A stretch of 64,000 nt of DNA from Acephala macrosclerotiorum (Eukaryota; Ascomycota; Leotiomycetes; Helotiales; Mollisiaceae), in assembly GCA_014904845.1 (NCBI GenBank), contig MU119356.1, forward strand, positions 66,998 through 130,997, written 5' to 3'. The translations under genes were made by a program, and so were the position numbers. Position 1 is the first letter of the stretch; every line of letters starts with the position of its first letter. Positions 34,417-44,346 of this stretch are shown here, one piece after another. Below the pieces are notes generated by a model. It worked only from the letters and a program-made list of their open reading frames with translations. It made no database searches and was not told where the DNA came from.

Positions 34417-37400
34417 TTACGCGTTCTCGCCCAAACTCTGCAAGTTGACAAGTTCAAAGTACTTTCCTCCTTTTGAAATGAGCTCGTAATGTGTGCCTTG
34501 CTCAAAAATTCGTCCCTGATCAAACACGTATATGATGTCTGCCTTCTGGATCGTGCTCAATCGATGAGCGACAGCAATCGTAGTTCGACCTCTGGCAGCC
34601 TTGTCCAACGCTGCCTGCACGACCTTTTCAGACTCGGAGTCCAGAGCTGAAGTTGCTTCATCGAGAAGAAGGATTTTAGGGTCACGCAGAAGCGCACGGG
34701 CGATAGCGATGAGTTGCTTCTGTCCTCCCGAAAGTAGCGTACCCTTGGATCCGCAAACAGTCGAGAATGCTTCTGGCAACGAAAGGATGAACTCGTAAAT
34801 ATTGGCATCTTTGCACGCTTGGATAATGTCCTCTTCTGATACGTCTTCAGGCTTACGGTCGGCGCCAAGGAGAATGTTCTCGCGAATCGTCCCTTGGTAG
34901 AGGGTAGGCTCCTGAGACACGAGAGCGAGATGATTGCGATACGCATTAACATTGAGCGATGAGATCTCTTGTCCGTCGACATATATGCCTCCAACGAGTG
35001 GATCATAGAAGCGTTCGAGAAGTGCAATCGTGGTGGATTTACCACAGCCTGAAGCACCGACGAGCGCCACGTACTGTCCGGGGTGCACAGACAAGTTCAA
35101 GCCACGGAGTACGGGCAGCTCAGGGCGTGGGATAGCGGAAGTGGACGTCGGGGAACTCAATTGAGCCTTGAATCTCGCCGGGAACCTGGCCATCTTTGCT
35201 CCACGTATCGATCGAGGGCTGGCTGTCGAACAGTGACTTCATTTCCTCCGCTGCGTGCTTCGCCTTGCCCATATCAGGGGCGGACGAGAAGATGACACCA
35301 GCAGACTGGGAGCCGAAAATGACAGCCGAAAAGACCAGTATAAACACAAACAAGTCGTACTCGCGGCTTGCGATCAGTTTGCTGCCGTACCAAAAGCCAA
35401 GTGCGATGCACAGAAGCAGAAGACTTTGACTGGCGGCATATAGCGTGCTGGATCTGAGGACTGAAATGAGACTCTGCGAGGCTTGGGCTTCAAGCTGTTT
35501 GTGGTAGTGCTCCCAAACATCGTGTTCGCGGGTCAATGAGGCGACGGTCCGGATCGCACTTGTAGCTTCACAGGCATAAGAAGCCGACTTCTCGTATGCC
35601 TTCTTTGCGCGAGTCCGGAAGCGGGCGAGCATCCAGAAGCGTAGATAACCACAACCCAACAAGATCGGAACCGTGGAAATGCAGACAAGTGCAAGCTTCC
35701 ATCCAAAGGCCAGGCTTATAATACAGTAACGCGTCATGAGTCTGAGCCATTTAAGCGAAACGCGCCTAAAACGCGTGAATCGCGACTTAATCACTTTCAA
35801 AAAAAAACTATATTCTAGCTTATAAAATCTTACATCTTTTCAGTGCAAGATACTTTCGAACATAAGAAATTTTTCTGTCTCTTTGAATTTTGTTTTATAA
35901 TAAATGTTCTCGAGTAATAATTGCTTTAAAATGCTAAAGCGCGAGCGACTAGATTTTACACGTTAAATTGGCCGTTTTTCGGTTATTTTGGACACTTCTT
36001 ATTCGATCGCTCGGTATGCGAGCGCTATATCCACGGCCTAGAATCCCTTTAGAGACGAGAAACAACTCTTTAAAGCCTGTTTAGCGATGCGATTATTATA
36101 TTTACACATGTTGTGGTTCTAAAGATATCGGTCTTAGAAAAGGAGGCAAAATGGCCATTTTTGGTGGGGTTTTGTATAGCCGACGATGAGCGTAGTCAAG
36201 ACTTGCAAGATAGTGCCCAGAGTGACGCCCGACATACCAGCCAAGTGAGTGGTTTCCGTGTTCAAGAACGAAGTCAAGGCTCCAGCGCTGTTTTCTTCTC
36301 TGTCAAAGAATGCAACATCTTGACGTAACATGGTTCGGAACGCTCTGTCGCGACTGCGATGAACCAATCGCTCGCTGCAGAAGGCGAACGATATCCCCTG
36401 AATGATGAATGCGATGAGCAACACCATGGCCGTCATGAAGTACATCCATGACCAGAAGCTCATCTGCGATAGGATGTAGTCTCTCTGAGAGGAAATATGG
36501 CCAAGGGAGAGAATGTTAATGGCTTTGGCGAAAAACACCGCTTGCACCGGTTGTACTGCGCCAGCAATGATGGATGAGGTCAGCCCAAGTACCATCCAAT
36601 ACCATTCCGCCTTGTTGAACGATGCAATCAGCTTGATCAGCGTCCAGAGAGAATATTTCTTCTTCTTGGCTTCTGTCTTGTCCTTGAGGGCACGACTGGA
36701 CGCAGATTGTGTAGACTTCGTCCGCCCAAGCATGAGATCATTTGGATCCTCCACATATCCACCGGACGTTTTGGACCGCGAGGTGCTGACTCGTCAAAGG
36801 AATCCCGGCTGCTCTGATGCCTTTTTATCTTTCTCGTTGATCAGGCCGACATCGTCTTCCTCCTCCTCGCTCTCGGCTGCTCCGTCTTCGCGTTCCTGTT
36901 CAGTTTTGCGTGCGATGTTCTGGGCCTCGACGAGGCTGTAGTAAGCCTCTCGTTTCTCGATAAGGACATCATGTGTTCCCTGTTCTACAATGCGACCCTG
37001 GCTCATGACGACGATGTTGTCCGCATGCTTAATTGTGCTGAGACGGTGGGCTATCACAATGGTAGTACGTCCTTCGGCGGCCTTGTCAAGAGCGGCTTGC
37101 ACGACGCCCTCGCTCTTGGTGTCGAGCGCCGATGTTGCTTCGTCCAGGAGCAGGATCTTAGGATCGCTAACAATGGCTCTGGCGATGGCAATTCGCTGTT
37201 TTTGACCGCCGCTGGGCAGGAAACCGCGCTCGCCGACATTGGTTTCGTACCCTTCGGGAAGCTGGGAGATGAAGTCATGAGCATTGGCCATTTTTGCAGC
37301 ATTCTCGACCAGACCCCATGTCTGCTCATCGGACAGGTTCTCGTGCTTGGTGCCAATTAGTCCATGCCGGATGTTGTTTGCAATAGTTGTGGCGAAAAGT

Positions 37401-38956
37401 GTGGGTTCCTGGGACACGAGACTGATCTGTTGCCGTAGCCAGCGTAGATTGAGGTCTTGCACGTTATGGCCGTCGAGGAAGACATCACCGCCAACAGGAT
37501 CATAGAATCGTTCGACGAGGCCGACAATGGTGCTTTTACCGGATCCGGATGCGCCCACGAGAGCCGTGGTCTTGCCGGCAGGAATCGTCAAGTTGACATC
37601 TTCCATTACAACTACCTCAGGACGAGAGGGATAGATGTGTCGAATATGGCCGAGCTCGAGAGAACCTTCGATTGCATCGGGCTTCTCACCCTGATCAGAC
37701 TCGGGATCCAGGGGAGACTGACGGTCAATGGTGGCAAAGATCTCAGCGGCAGCCGAGACGGCGGTGTTGAAGGCTTGAACGTTAGGTGCCACGTTACCGA
37801 GCGAGAAAGCACCGATTTGAATGGCAAGAATCACGGTGAGTACTTGTGACAAACCTGTCTCGCCGCCTGTAACATAGCGACTGCCAAGCCAGAAAGCGAG
37901 AGCGTAGGTCAAGGAGATGAAACACATGAGAAAGCCAATAATTGAACCTGTAAGAGCCTTTGTCTTGAATCCACCCTTTTCGGCGATCTTGAGGTGAGTA
38001 TCGTATTCGTTGGCAAGTTTGTCCTGAGTGCCAAACGCAGTAGCATTGCGAATCGAGCTGATGACTTCTTCGACCACGGTGCCGCCCTCGGCGTAAGCTG
38101 CGAGAGATTCCTTGTTGAATTTGACAATGGTACCACCCACGAGAGCCATGGTCAGGAAGATGGCGACGATGCTAGAGGTCAGAATGAGGGTGAGTTTCCA
38201 ATAGCGAACATAGCCAATGACATAGGCCGATACAAAGGTCGCAATGGCGGTCAAGGTCAAACCGACTTTTTCAGAAATACCATCCTGAATCAAGTTGGTG
38301 TCGGAAGTGATGCGAGTGGCAATTTCTCCCGCTCCCAACTTGTCAAAGTAGCCAATATTCTGTCGTAGAATGCTCCGCAAGTAGTGCTCGCGGATCTTGA
38401 CCGAGATGTTCTCGCCAGCGTAGATGAATCCGACCGTAGAGACATAGACGGTGACAGCCTCTGCAATGGCCAGATAGACGAAATACAAGGTGAGGGTATT
38501 AACGCTGCTTTCAAAGCTGGCCAGTGCGTGGTCCGGGTTGTTGACGAGATCACCAAAGTTGCCGGTCAAGGAGCCGAAGATGATGGTCATCAGGGGCATT
38601 GCTGCATCGGCGGCAATGGCACAGATTGCACTGACGATGAGAACCAAAATGTCGTTCTTCGTGGCATAACGGTAGAGACCGAAGTAGGAAATTTTGATTG
38701 GAGGTATATCGAGCTGTCGGCGAATGATGGCGGCCTCATGTTCAGGCAAGTGTTGGAGGAGGTCTTCCGGCGTTTGATCCTTGTCCTGATATTTCTTGTG
38801 CTTTTTGGGAGCTTCAGAGTCCAATCTGCTTAAAGGGGCAGGTGTCTGAGCGAGTGCAGTCTTCTCTTGATCGGCGGGTATAGTATCTTTCAAATCGTCG
38901 GCGTCATTACTAAAGCTAGCCGTAGAGTGTTTCTCCTGGTCCCGGTTATACGCCAT
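34417..38956 (-). pseudogene. ABCB full-length multidrug transporter pseudogene
   Basis: From ATG 38956 this is a (TMD-NBD)2 ABC exporter of about 1361 residues once its insertion is discounted. The first half has six membrane spans, Walker A GASGSGKST, signature PSGGQKQ (usual first residue Leu) and Walker B ILLLDEATSALD. The second half repeats the plan with GASGCGKST, LLSGGQKQ and ILLLDEATSALD. Lesions in order are: TGA at 36794-36796 in the linker between halves, with the frame continuing; a 451-bp TA-flanked insertion (35724-36174) in a membrane segment of the second half; and one extra base in the CCC run at 35129-35131 just before the second Walker A. The other about 1350 codons are open. 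It likely exported the product of the neighbouring pathway, which is inference from position only. Confidence 0.9.
35724..36174. mobile_element. 451-bp TA-flanked non-autonomous element (MITE)
   Basis: CAGTAACGCG at one end and, inverted, CAAAACCCCA at the other are each bounded by TA (35722-35723 and 36175-36176). Both ends carry GCCATTT about 20-25 bases inside. Removing the element plus one TA rejoins the transporter exon as V-G-Y-I-I-S-L-A-F-G-W in frame, which fixes both boundaries. It has no ORF. TA duplication suggests mobilisation by a Tc1/mariner transposase. Its CAGT end resembles the Tc1 element at 10.67 kb, but the rest does not. Confidence 0.82.
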
Positions 38957-39535
38957 GGCAGGGATGTTACTCCGGCAGCGGGAGCAATGTCCAGATTGGT
39001 CGAGCAAGGGTGAAGAAATTGGCCGCTATGCGCCTACAATGGTGGAAGCGGTCACAATGGCGAGAAGAGAAGATGTTAGAGTCTGGAAAACGTGAAGGGT
39101 GTGGGGCGGAAAGTGTTTTGGAGTGAGAGTATGGAGAAAGCAGGCGCGATTGAAGATTTGATCAAATGCGAATCGAGACAAATAAACAATGCAAGTAATT
39201 TACCTTACGCACAAGAGAGGCAGCGAAGAAGATTGGAGCAAAGGTGTCTTGTGAAAAAGGAAGAAGATAAAAAGTCGAAGCAGGAATAATAATAATAATA
39301 TGTACCTGGGGATAGGATAATTAAGGCTGTCTTTTGTAGCCATAATCCGAGCATAATCGAGCTAGCGTATTCCATTTTCAGGTATCAACTTTTTAGAGAC
39401 ACACCACTTGATTTTCAAAATCTGAACGTAATCGAGAATTTCGGCTTTCAGCCAATCACAGCGCCGAATTTTCATAATCCGTCGGATGCTGCTTAGACCT
39501 GTTTCTCTGTCGTAATCCGCCCGCATTAACCTGTT
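38957..39535. other. Upstream of ABC gene; dispersed-repeat fragment
   Basis: The promoter region of the transporter pseudogene, then 39340-39530 with repeated ATAATCC/GTAATCCG words. ATCCGAGCATAATC is shared with the repeat at 19985-20110. It ends at the helicase fragment. Confidence 0.4.
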
Positions 39536-39628
39536 TTCTACACGGGCGGTGCCGGGACGGGCAAATCAACGGTGCTAAGGGCGACCATCGAAGCGCTCCG
39601 CAAAAGGGACAAGCACGTTAAAATGAAC
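39536..39628 (+). pseudogene. PIF1-like helicase fragment
   Basis: About 30 codons read FYTGGAGTGKSTVLRATI followed by EALRKRDKHVK, the Walker A segment typical of PIF1-family helicases, including those carried by Helitron transposons. An in-frame TAA precedes it and similarity ends after it. It is a captured or decayed scrap next to the dispersed repeat. Confidence 0.6.
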
Positions 39629-39775
39629 GACAAAGAACAAAAAGTTGTCGAAAACGACTGTATTGAAGTGTTGTATATGTGTGTATGTGTGTAATCCGCA
39701 TAGGCTATGTACTGTCCTAGCTAGTAGAGGTATATACAGCCGTCCTATTAACGCTATCCTTTCATTGTAGAAAAC

Positions 39776-42060
39776 ATGACAGGCGACACTGAAATCACCG
39801 ACGGAGATTGTATTATCGTTCACAGTGGAAGAGGTGAGGTTGCAACGCCGGAGACGGGCGTTTCGGGGGCAGCGGGCCTTACTGACGCCGAAGCGGGGCG
39901 GATAGAAACAGTGCGGGGTGGGGCGCCTCAGGGTGCGACGGGGTGGACGACGGTTACTGTCAACTTTTGTGATTGATTTAATGATATTTATGATTATTAT
40001 TGTAATGGTTCTTAGAGAGAGAGAGATCTCTTAAAACCCCGCAGCATTGACTTAGCACTAAATCACATGATTCTTAACACGCTTCCTTACTAAGCACAGT
40101 GCCTAGAATGTCCAAAAATGGAAATATATTTTTAAAATCAAATTATATAATCAAATATTCAAAATGTTTAATATTTAATCTAGGTTTTATTAAATTCTCG
40201 TACGTTTATATTTTTTTCGTAAAAATTCAATTTTTTTTATATAATATAAAAAGTGTTTTTAGTTTAATAAAATATTTAATATATTATATATATATTTTTT
40301 AATTTAAAAAAAATATAAACTATTAATTTAATTTTTAAATATATTATTATATTTAATTTTTATATATTTTAATTTATAAAAATAAAAATTTTTATTTTAT
40401 ATATATATTTTTAATTTAAAAAAATAAAATTTTATTTTATATTACGTTTAATTTTTAAACAAATATAAATAATTATTATTTGATTTTATTATAAGTTTTA
40501 AAATTAATTTTGAAATTTTCAATTTTAAAATCGAAAATTCGAATAAAATCTATGAATATAACGTTATAAATTTTATTTTTATTTTTATTTCGATAAAATA
40601 TTTTATAATATTTATATTTATCGTTTTCGAAATTTAAAAAAAAAAAAGTTTTATTTAATAATTTTTAAATACTTTTTATATCGTTTATAATATTATTAAA
40701 TATAATCGTATTTTTTATAAAAATAATAATACTATTTATTAAAAAAAAAAAATCGTTTTAAATTAATAATTTTCGAAAATTTATATTTATTATATAATAA
40801 TTTAAATACGAATTTAAATCGAATAAAAAAAAATTTAATTATTATAAATTTAATAATAAAAACTTTAATTTATAATTTTTAATTTTATAAATATATAATT
40901 ATTAATTCGATTTTTTAAAATTATTAAAAAATATTATTTTTAATTTGAATTTAATAAATAATTTCTAATTTTTCGATTAAAAAAATTAATATAAATCGAA
41001 AATAAATATTAATATTTAAAATATTAAAAAATATATTTAAAAATTAAAATTAAAAATCGAATAAATTGTTTAAAAAAAATCGAATACTATTAATAAATTA
41101 AAAATTTTTAAAATTAAATTCGAATTTTTTTTTTAAATAAATAAATAATATTATTATTTCGATTTAATTTAATTAATTTTATTTATACAATTTTAAAATT
41201 CGATCGTAAAAATTAAATTTTACAAAAAAAAAAATTTAAATAACTCGAGTATTACGATCGTTTTATTCTCGAGAAACTATAATATTAACGTTTAATTTAT
41301 CGAGTTTAATCTTATTATCGTCGATAATTTTACGAATTCTAATAATTTAAAGTACGATTTTAATAAATCTTTTAAAAATCTAATAATTGTTTCTATCGAA
41401 TATAACGATATCTCTTTATTTAATATAATTAAAAAAGAGAAAATCGATAGCAAATTTAATAAATTAAATTAAAAAATCGATAAATTAATAAAAATACTAA
41501 AAACAATAATAATAATAAAAGTGAACGCTATTTCGATGATTCTATCGATAGAAGTAATAAAAGTGTTAACCGGGATCGTAACTTGTTAACTTTTGTAATT
41601 GATTTAATAATATTTATAATTATTATTGCAGTGGTTCTCAGAGAGAGAGATCTCTTAAAACCCCGCAGCACTGACTCAGCACTAAATCACATGATTCTTG
41701 ACAGTTACGAGGGCGAAAGCAAAGGGCAAGCGGGCCCAGAAAGCGATGATAGGGGGAAGCACATCATCTACCTTCACTGGAAGTAACAAGCAAAGCTAGG
41801 GAACGTCCGGAGGCGAAGGTAGAGGCCAGCCAGTCGCCTTCACAGCTCCAACCCAACCAGAGAAAAGCGGAAGAGCGACGACAACCCGACGTATGAGAAA
41901 GCCGTCACGACGGAACAACTTCTCGAGGTTATCCTCCAGCTCCGTACTGAAGTCGCGAGCCTCCATGGCGAGATTCAGGTCCTCCGCCAGCACCAGCTCG
42001 AAGGTCAAGAGAAGGGACAGGTTTCATTCAACCTTTCAAGTATGTTAAGGCCAGTGGTCG
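39776..42060 (+). pseudogene. Decayed gag-like coiled-coil ORF, split by LTR element
   Basis: ATG 39776 opens an acidic, Gly/Thr-rich frame (MTGDTEITDGDCIIVHSG). It is interrupted at GTTAC by the short LTR element. The sequence resumes at 41704 and, across frame changes and a TAG, reads LPSLEVTSKARERPEAK, then a predicted coiled coil TTEQLLEVILQLRTEVASLH. This composition, with an N-terminal acidic region then a coil, resembles the gag start of fungal LTR retrotransposons, but no zinc knuckle or protease is visible. A host gene cannot be excluded. Confidence 0.4.
39958..41703. mobile_element. Short-LTR (TRIM-like) element with target duplication GTTAC
   Basis: The direct repeats at 39958-40079 and 41584-41703 are about 120 bp. 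Each starts TGT(C/T)AACTTTTGT and ends ATTCTT(A/G)ACA, a TG...CA pair with inverted tips TGTCAA/TTGACA. GTTAC precedes the first copy (39953-39957) and follows the second (41704-41708). The 1.5-kb interior is AT-saturated and non-coding, whereas the LTRs keep normal composition and share TCTCTTAAAACCCCGCAGCA. Total length of 1.75 kb is too short for an autonomous retroelement. Confidence 0.85.
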
Positions 42061-42416
42061 TAGTGTTGAGTCTTGTCGGGTAGGTTGAGAACGAAGTGAA
42101 CAAGTGTACCAGTTATTCTGATAGTATCGTGGATTCTAATCAGTAAGGCTATAACATGAGTTAAACACGATGTTCACTAGTCGAACATTGGTTCCTATAT
42201 ACCTATCGTCAGGGTTAATAATGTTAGACTTTCGAGTGGTTTTAGTGCTGAGTAAGCACTGCAATGGATATAATGTCCCCGCACCTAGCTAGATCTTACC
42301 ACCTTAATCAATCAACCAGATCATCAAGTCCATCGAATATATCACTCAAATTGACAAATAAGCGGTGTTGACCGACGAGAGCGGTGGTGTCGCTCGTGTC
42401 GGTCATGTCGGCCGTG
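42061..42416. other. Spacer, no gene seen
   Basis: Probably more retroelement debris. GTCGGTC/GACCGAC words begin at about 42371. No coding signal. Confidence 0.35.
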
Positions 42417-42866
42417 TCACGTGGCCACGTGCCATTTGGACCGACGTCGAGGGTCGCGTACCTGAGCGTCGGTCAGGTCGCTAAACCTTCCGTATACGAC
42501 GGGGTCTTTATAGTGCAGTACACCATTGATCTCCTCCTTGCCAATAATTTGGCGAACCTCCCAATCCTGGCCGATGTCGATTGCTTGCGGAAATAGTTGA
42601 GATTCTCTTGGGTTGGATCCAGATGCAGGTGTGGACCTGGTATTGCTGCTGAGACTACTAAGAGTCCCATCGTCTTTGTCCTCATCCGATATCAATGAAC
42701 AAGAACGCTGCGAATGTTTGTGGTGGCTGCTAAAGACCCTCCTACCAACCAACGTAGTGGAAGCCCTCTGCCGCTTGGTCCCGCTCCTCACGTCTTCTGA
42801 CTTATCGGAATCACTGCCGAGTTCAGAGTACGTCAAGACAAGATATAGATGCATGCTTGGAACCAC
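42417..42866 (-). pseudogene. Chromodomain-like fragment
   Basis: A Ser/Asp-rich stretch leads to DWEVRQIIGKEEINGVLHYK, which matches the first half of a chromodomain-like fold (E-W-E-V-x-x-I-hG). The aromatic partner and C-terminal helix (usually W-x-P-T and a long helix) are replaced by DPVVYGRFSD. It looks truncated or spliced onto other DNA. It may belong with the Myb/SANT relic upstream on the same strand. Confidence 0.45.
42418..42431. promoter_or_regulatory. Double E-box palindrome
   Basis: CACGTGGCCACGTG is a perfect 14-bp palindrome made of two CACGTG E-boxes, surrounded by four GACCGAC/GTCGGTC words within about 110 bp. It could bind bHLH factors. It may equally be part of the decayed repeat. 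Confidence 0.3.
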
Positions 42867-43072
42867 CCCGAGACACGTTGAGTTTTGCAGACAATATTTT
42901 GCGTCAGTTGATGCACGAATAGGAGGGACAAGGGGGCTTGAGCGATGTATTTGAAATAATTTTATTTGAGTTGATACGACCAGGCGACCGACTTGACTGG
43001 AAATAGGCCGCCTTGTCGTTGTCTGAAAATGTTCTGACTTTGGCTATATGCATAAATCCTGCGCTCCAAATG

Positions 43073-43960
43073 CTACAGCCGTCGACGTTTTCTCGATCGT
43101 GCACCACCACCATGCTGCGTGTAGTGGCGTACTTGAATGGCTCCCGGAGTGCGAGGACGTAGTGTATCGGATATCTCTTCCCACGAACACCCATCCTCCC
43201 TCATTGTCACCAGGGTCTTATCCTCTTTTTTCGTCCATGGAATGCGCCTCGTTGGGAGCTTTGCTTTGATTGGGCGCGTCTTAGAATGTACGACAAGGCT
43301 ATGAGAAGGCCGATACTGAGGCGTTAGTTGTGCCTCCTTATAAGAACGGGGCCCAAAAGTTTCGGGATTGATTGGCAAGTGAAAGTGTTCCAAGATCTAT
43401 GGTGGTCTGAACTCGAGATTGTATGCTACCTCATCCCCGATCTTGGTGCATTTGAGGAAGCCTTGGAAGGGCCATTCCTGATAGTCAGCGACTGGTATCA
43501 CCTCTGCTGTCGTAGACGGACTCCGAGAAGTTCGTGAAGCACAGTGCTGCTCGGCATTGATAGTGGTCGACGAACATTCGTCATCAGCCTGGGGCTGCGC
43601 GTCGTCAATCTCAGGTGAAGCGGTCGATATCGCAACAAGAGGGCCAAACTGTCCGAAGCTAGCTTCTGGGGTGTGATCTCGGGAGGTGGTTGGAGACACG
43701 GCAGGCGCTGAGCGTTGCCTTCGTCTCTTTGCCGGTCGTGCGTCCTCGTCGCTTGTATTGCAGGCGTTGTAATTTTTATCGGTGTCCGCGGAATGGTGGA
43801 TGTCGCTGCTGATCTCTGAGTGCGCGGCCTGGTGCCCTCGCTTCCGTGTCGTAGCCTCGCCCTCTAGCGCTGGGTCAGCTGGGGCAGAAGAGCTTCGAGA
43901 GGCTCGTGGCGCATGGTAGTGCTTCTCGCTGATCGGAGTTGCTAAATGTCTAAGAAGGAC
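43073..43960 (-). pseudogene. Myb/SANT-domain protein pseudogene
   Basis: From about 43960 the frame is open through a Ser/Arg/Glu-rich region (AKRRRQRSAPAVSPTTSRDH), then YQEWPFQGFLKCTKIGDEV, to a TAG at 43397-43399. In the same frame it continues with EHFHLPINPETFG and RRIPWTKKEDKTLVTM...GCSWEEISDTL, a single Myb/SANT repeat with its two Trp residues, ending RHYTQH and a stop at 43073. The TAG lies where the protein should run on and could be a former CAG or TGG. Proteins with this layout form expanded families in some ascomycetes. No ATG is evident at the 5' end; an acceptor-like TTTAG near 43948 suggests an earlier exon. Confidence 0.65.
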
Positions 43961-44346
43961 GTCACGATGTGCTTAGCTTAAGGGATAAAGAGAAGACGCT
44001 GTTCGAGATGTATTTCGTTAGTAACTTGTTCTTGGAAGATTTTTAAAACGGGGCAGTTATGAGACAACTAGTTATCTTTAAGTTTAGCGATCAATATGGA
44101 GCTGAGTGAGATTCTTAATCGATTTTTAGTGGTCTAGGTACGGCTATCGAGACCAGACAGATCGATTAGGTACTCGAAAACTTTTCTGTTTCTGCGCAGG
44201 TTAGAGCGCATATCGCAAACTTGGAAGATGTCTGCCTGTAGAGCCAAGTTTTAAGAGTATGGTTCGCAAGACATTGATATCTGTACATTGTTTTCATTGA
44301 ACTAAAAATTCGACTTGTTTAAATGTTTTCTTTATATAACTCGATA
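43961..44346. other. Intergenic
   Basis: Nothing recognised. It separates two same-strand pseudogenes. Confidence 0.4.

Noticed and set aside
40099..40302. 67-codon ORF in the short-LTR element interior
   Set aside because: Low-complexity Ile/Phe/Tyr/Lys translation of AT-rich DNA, with no protein signal.
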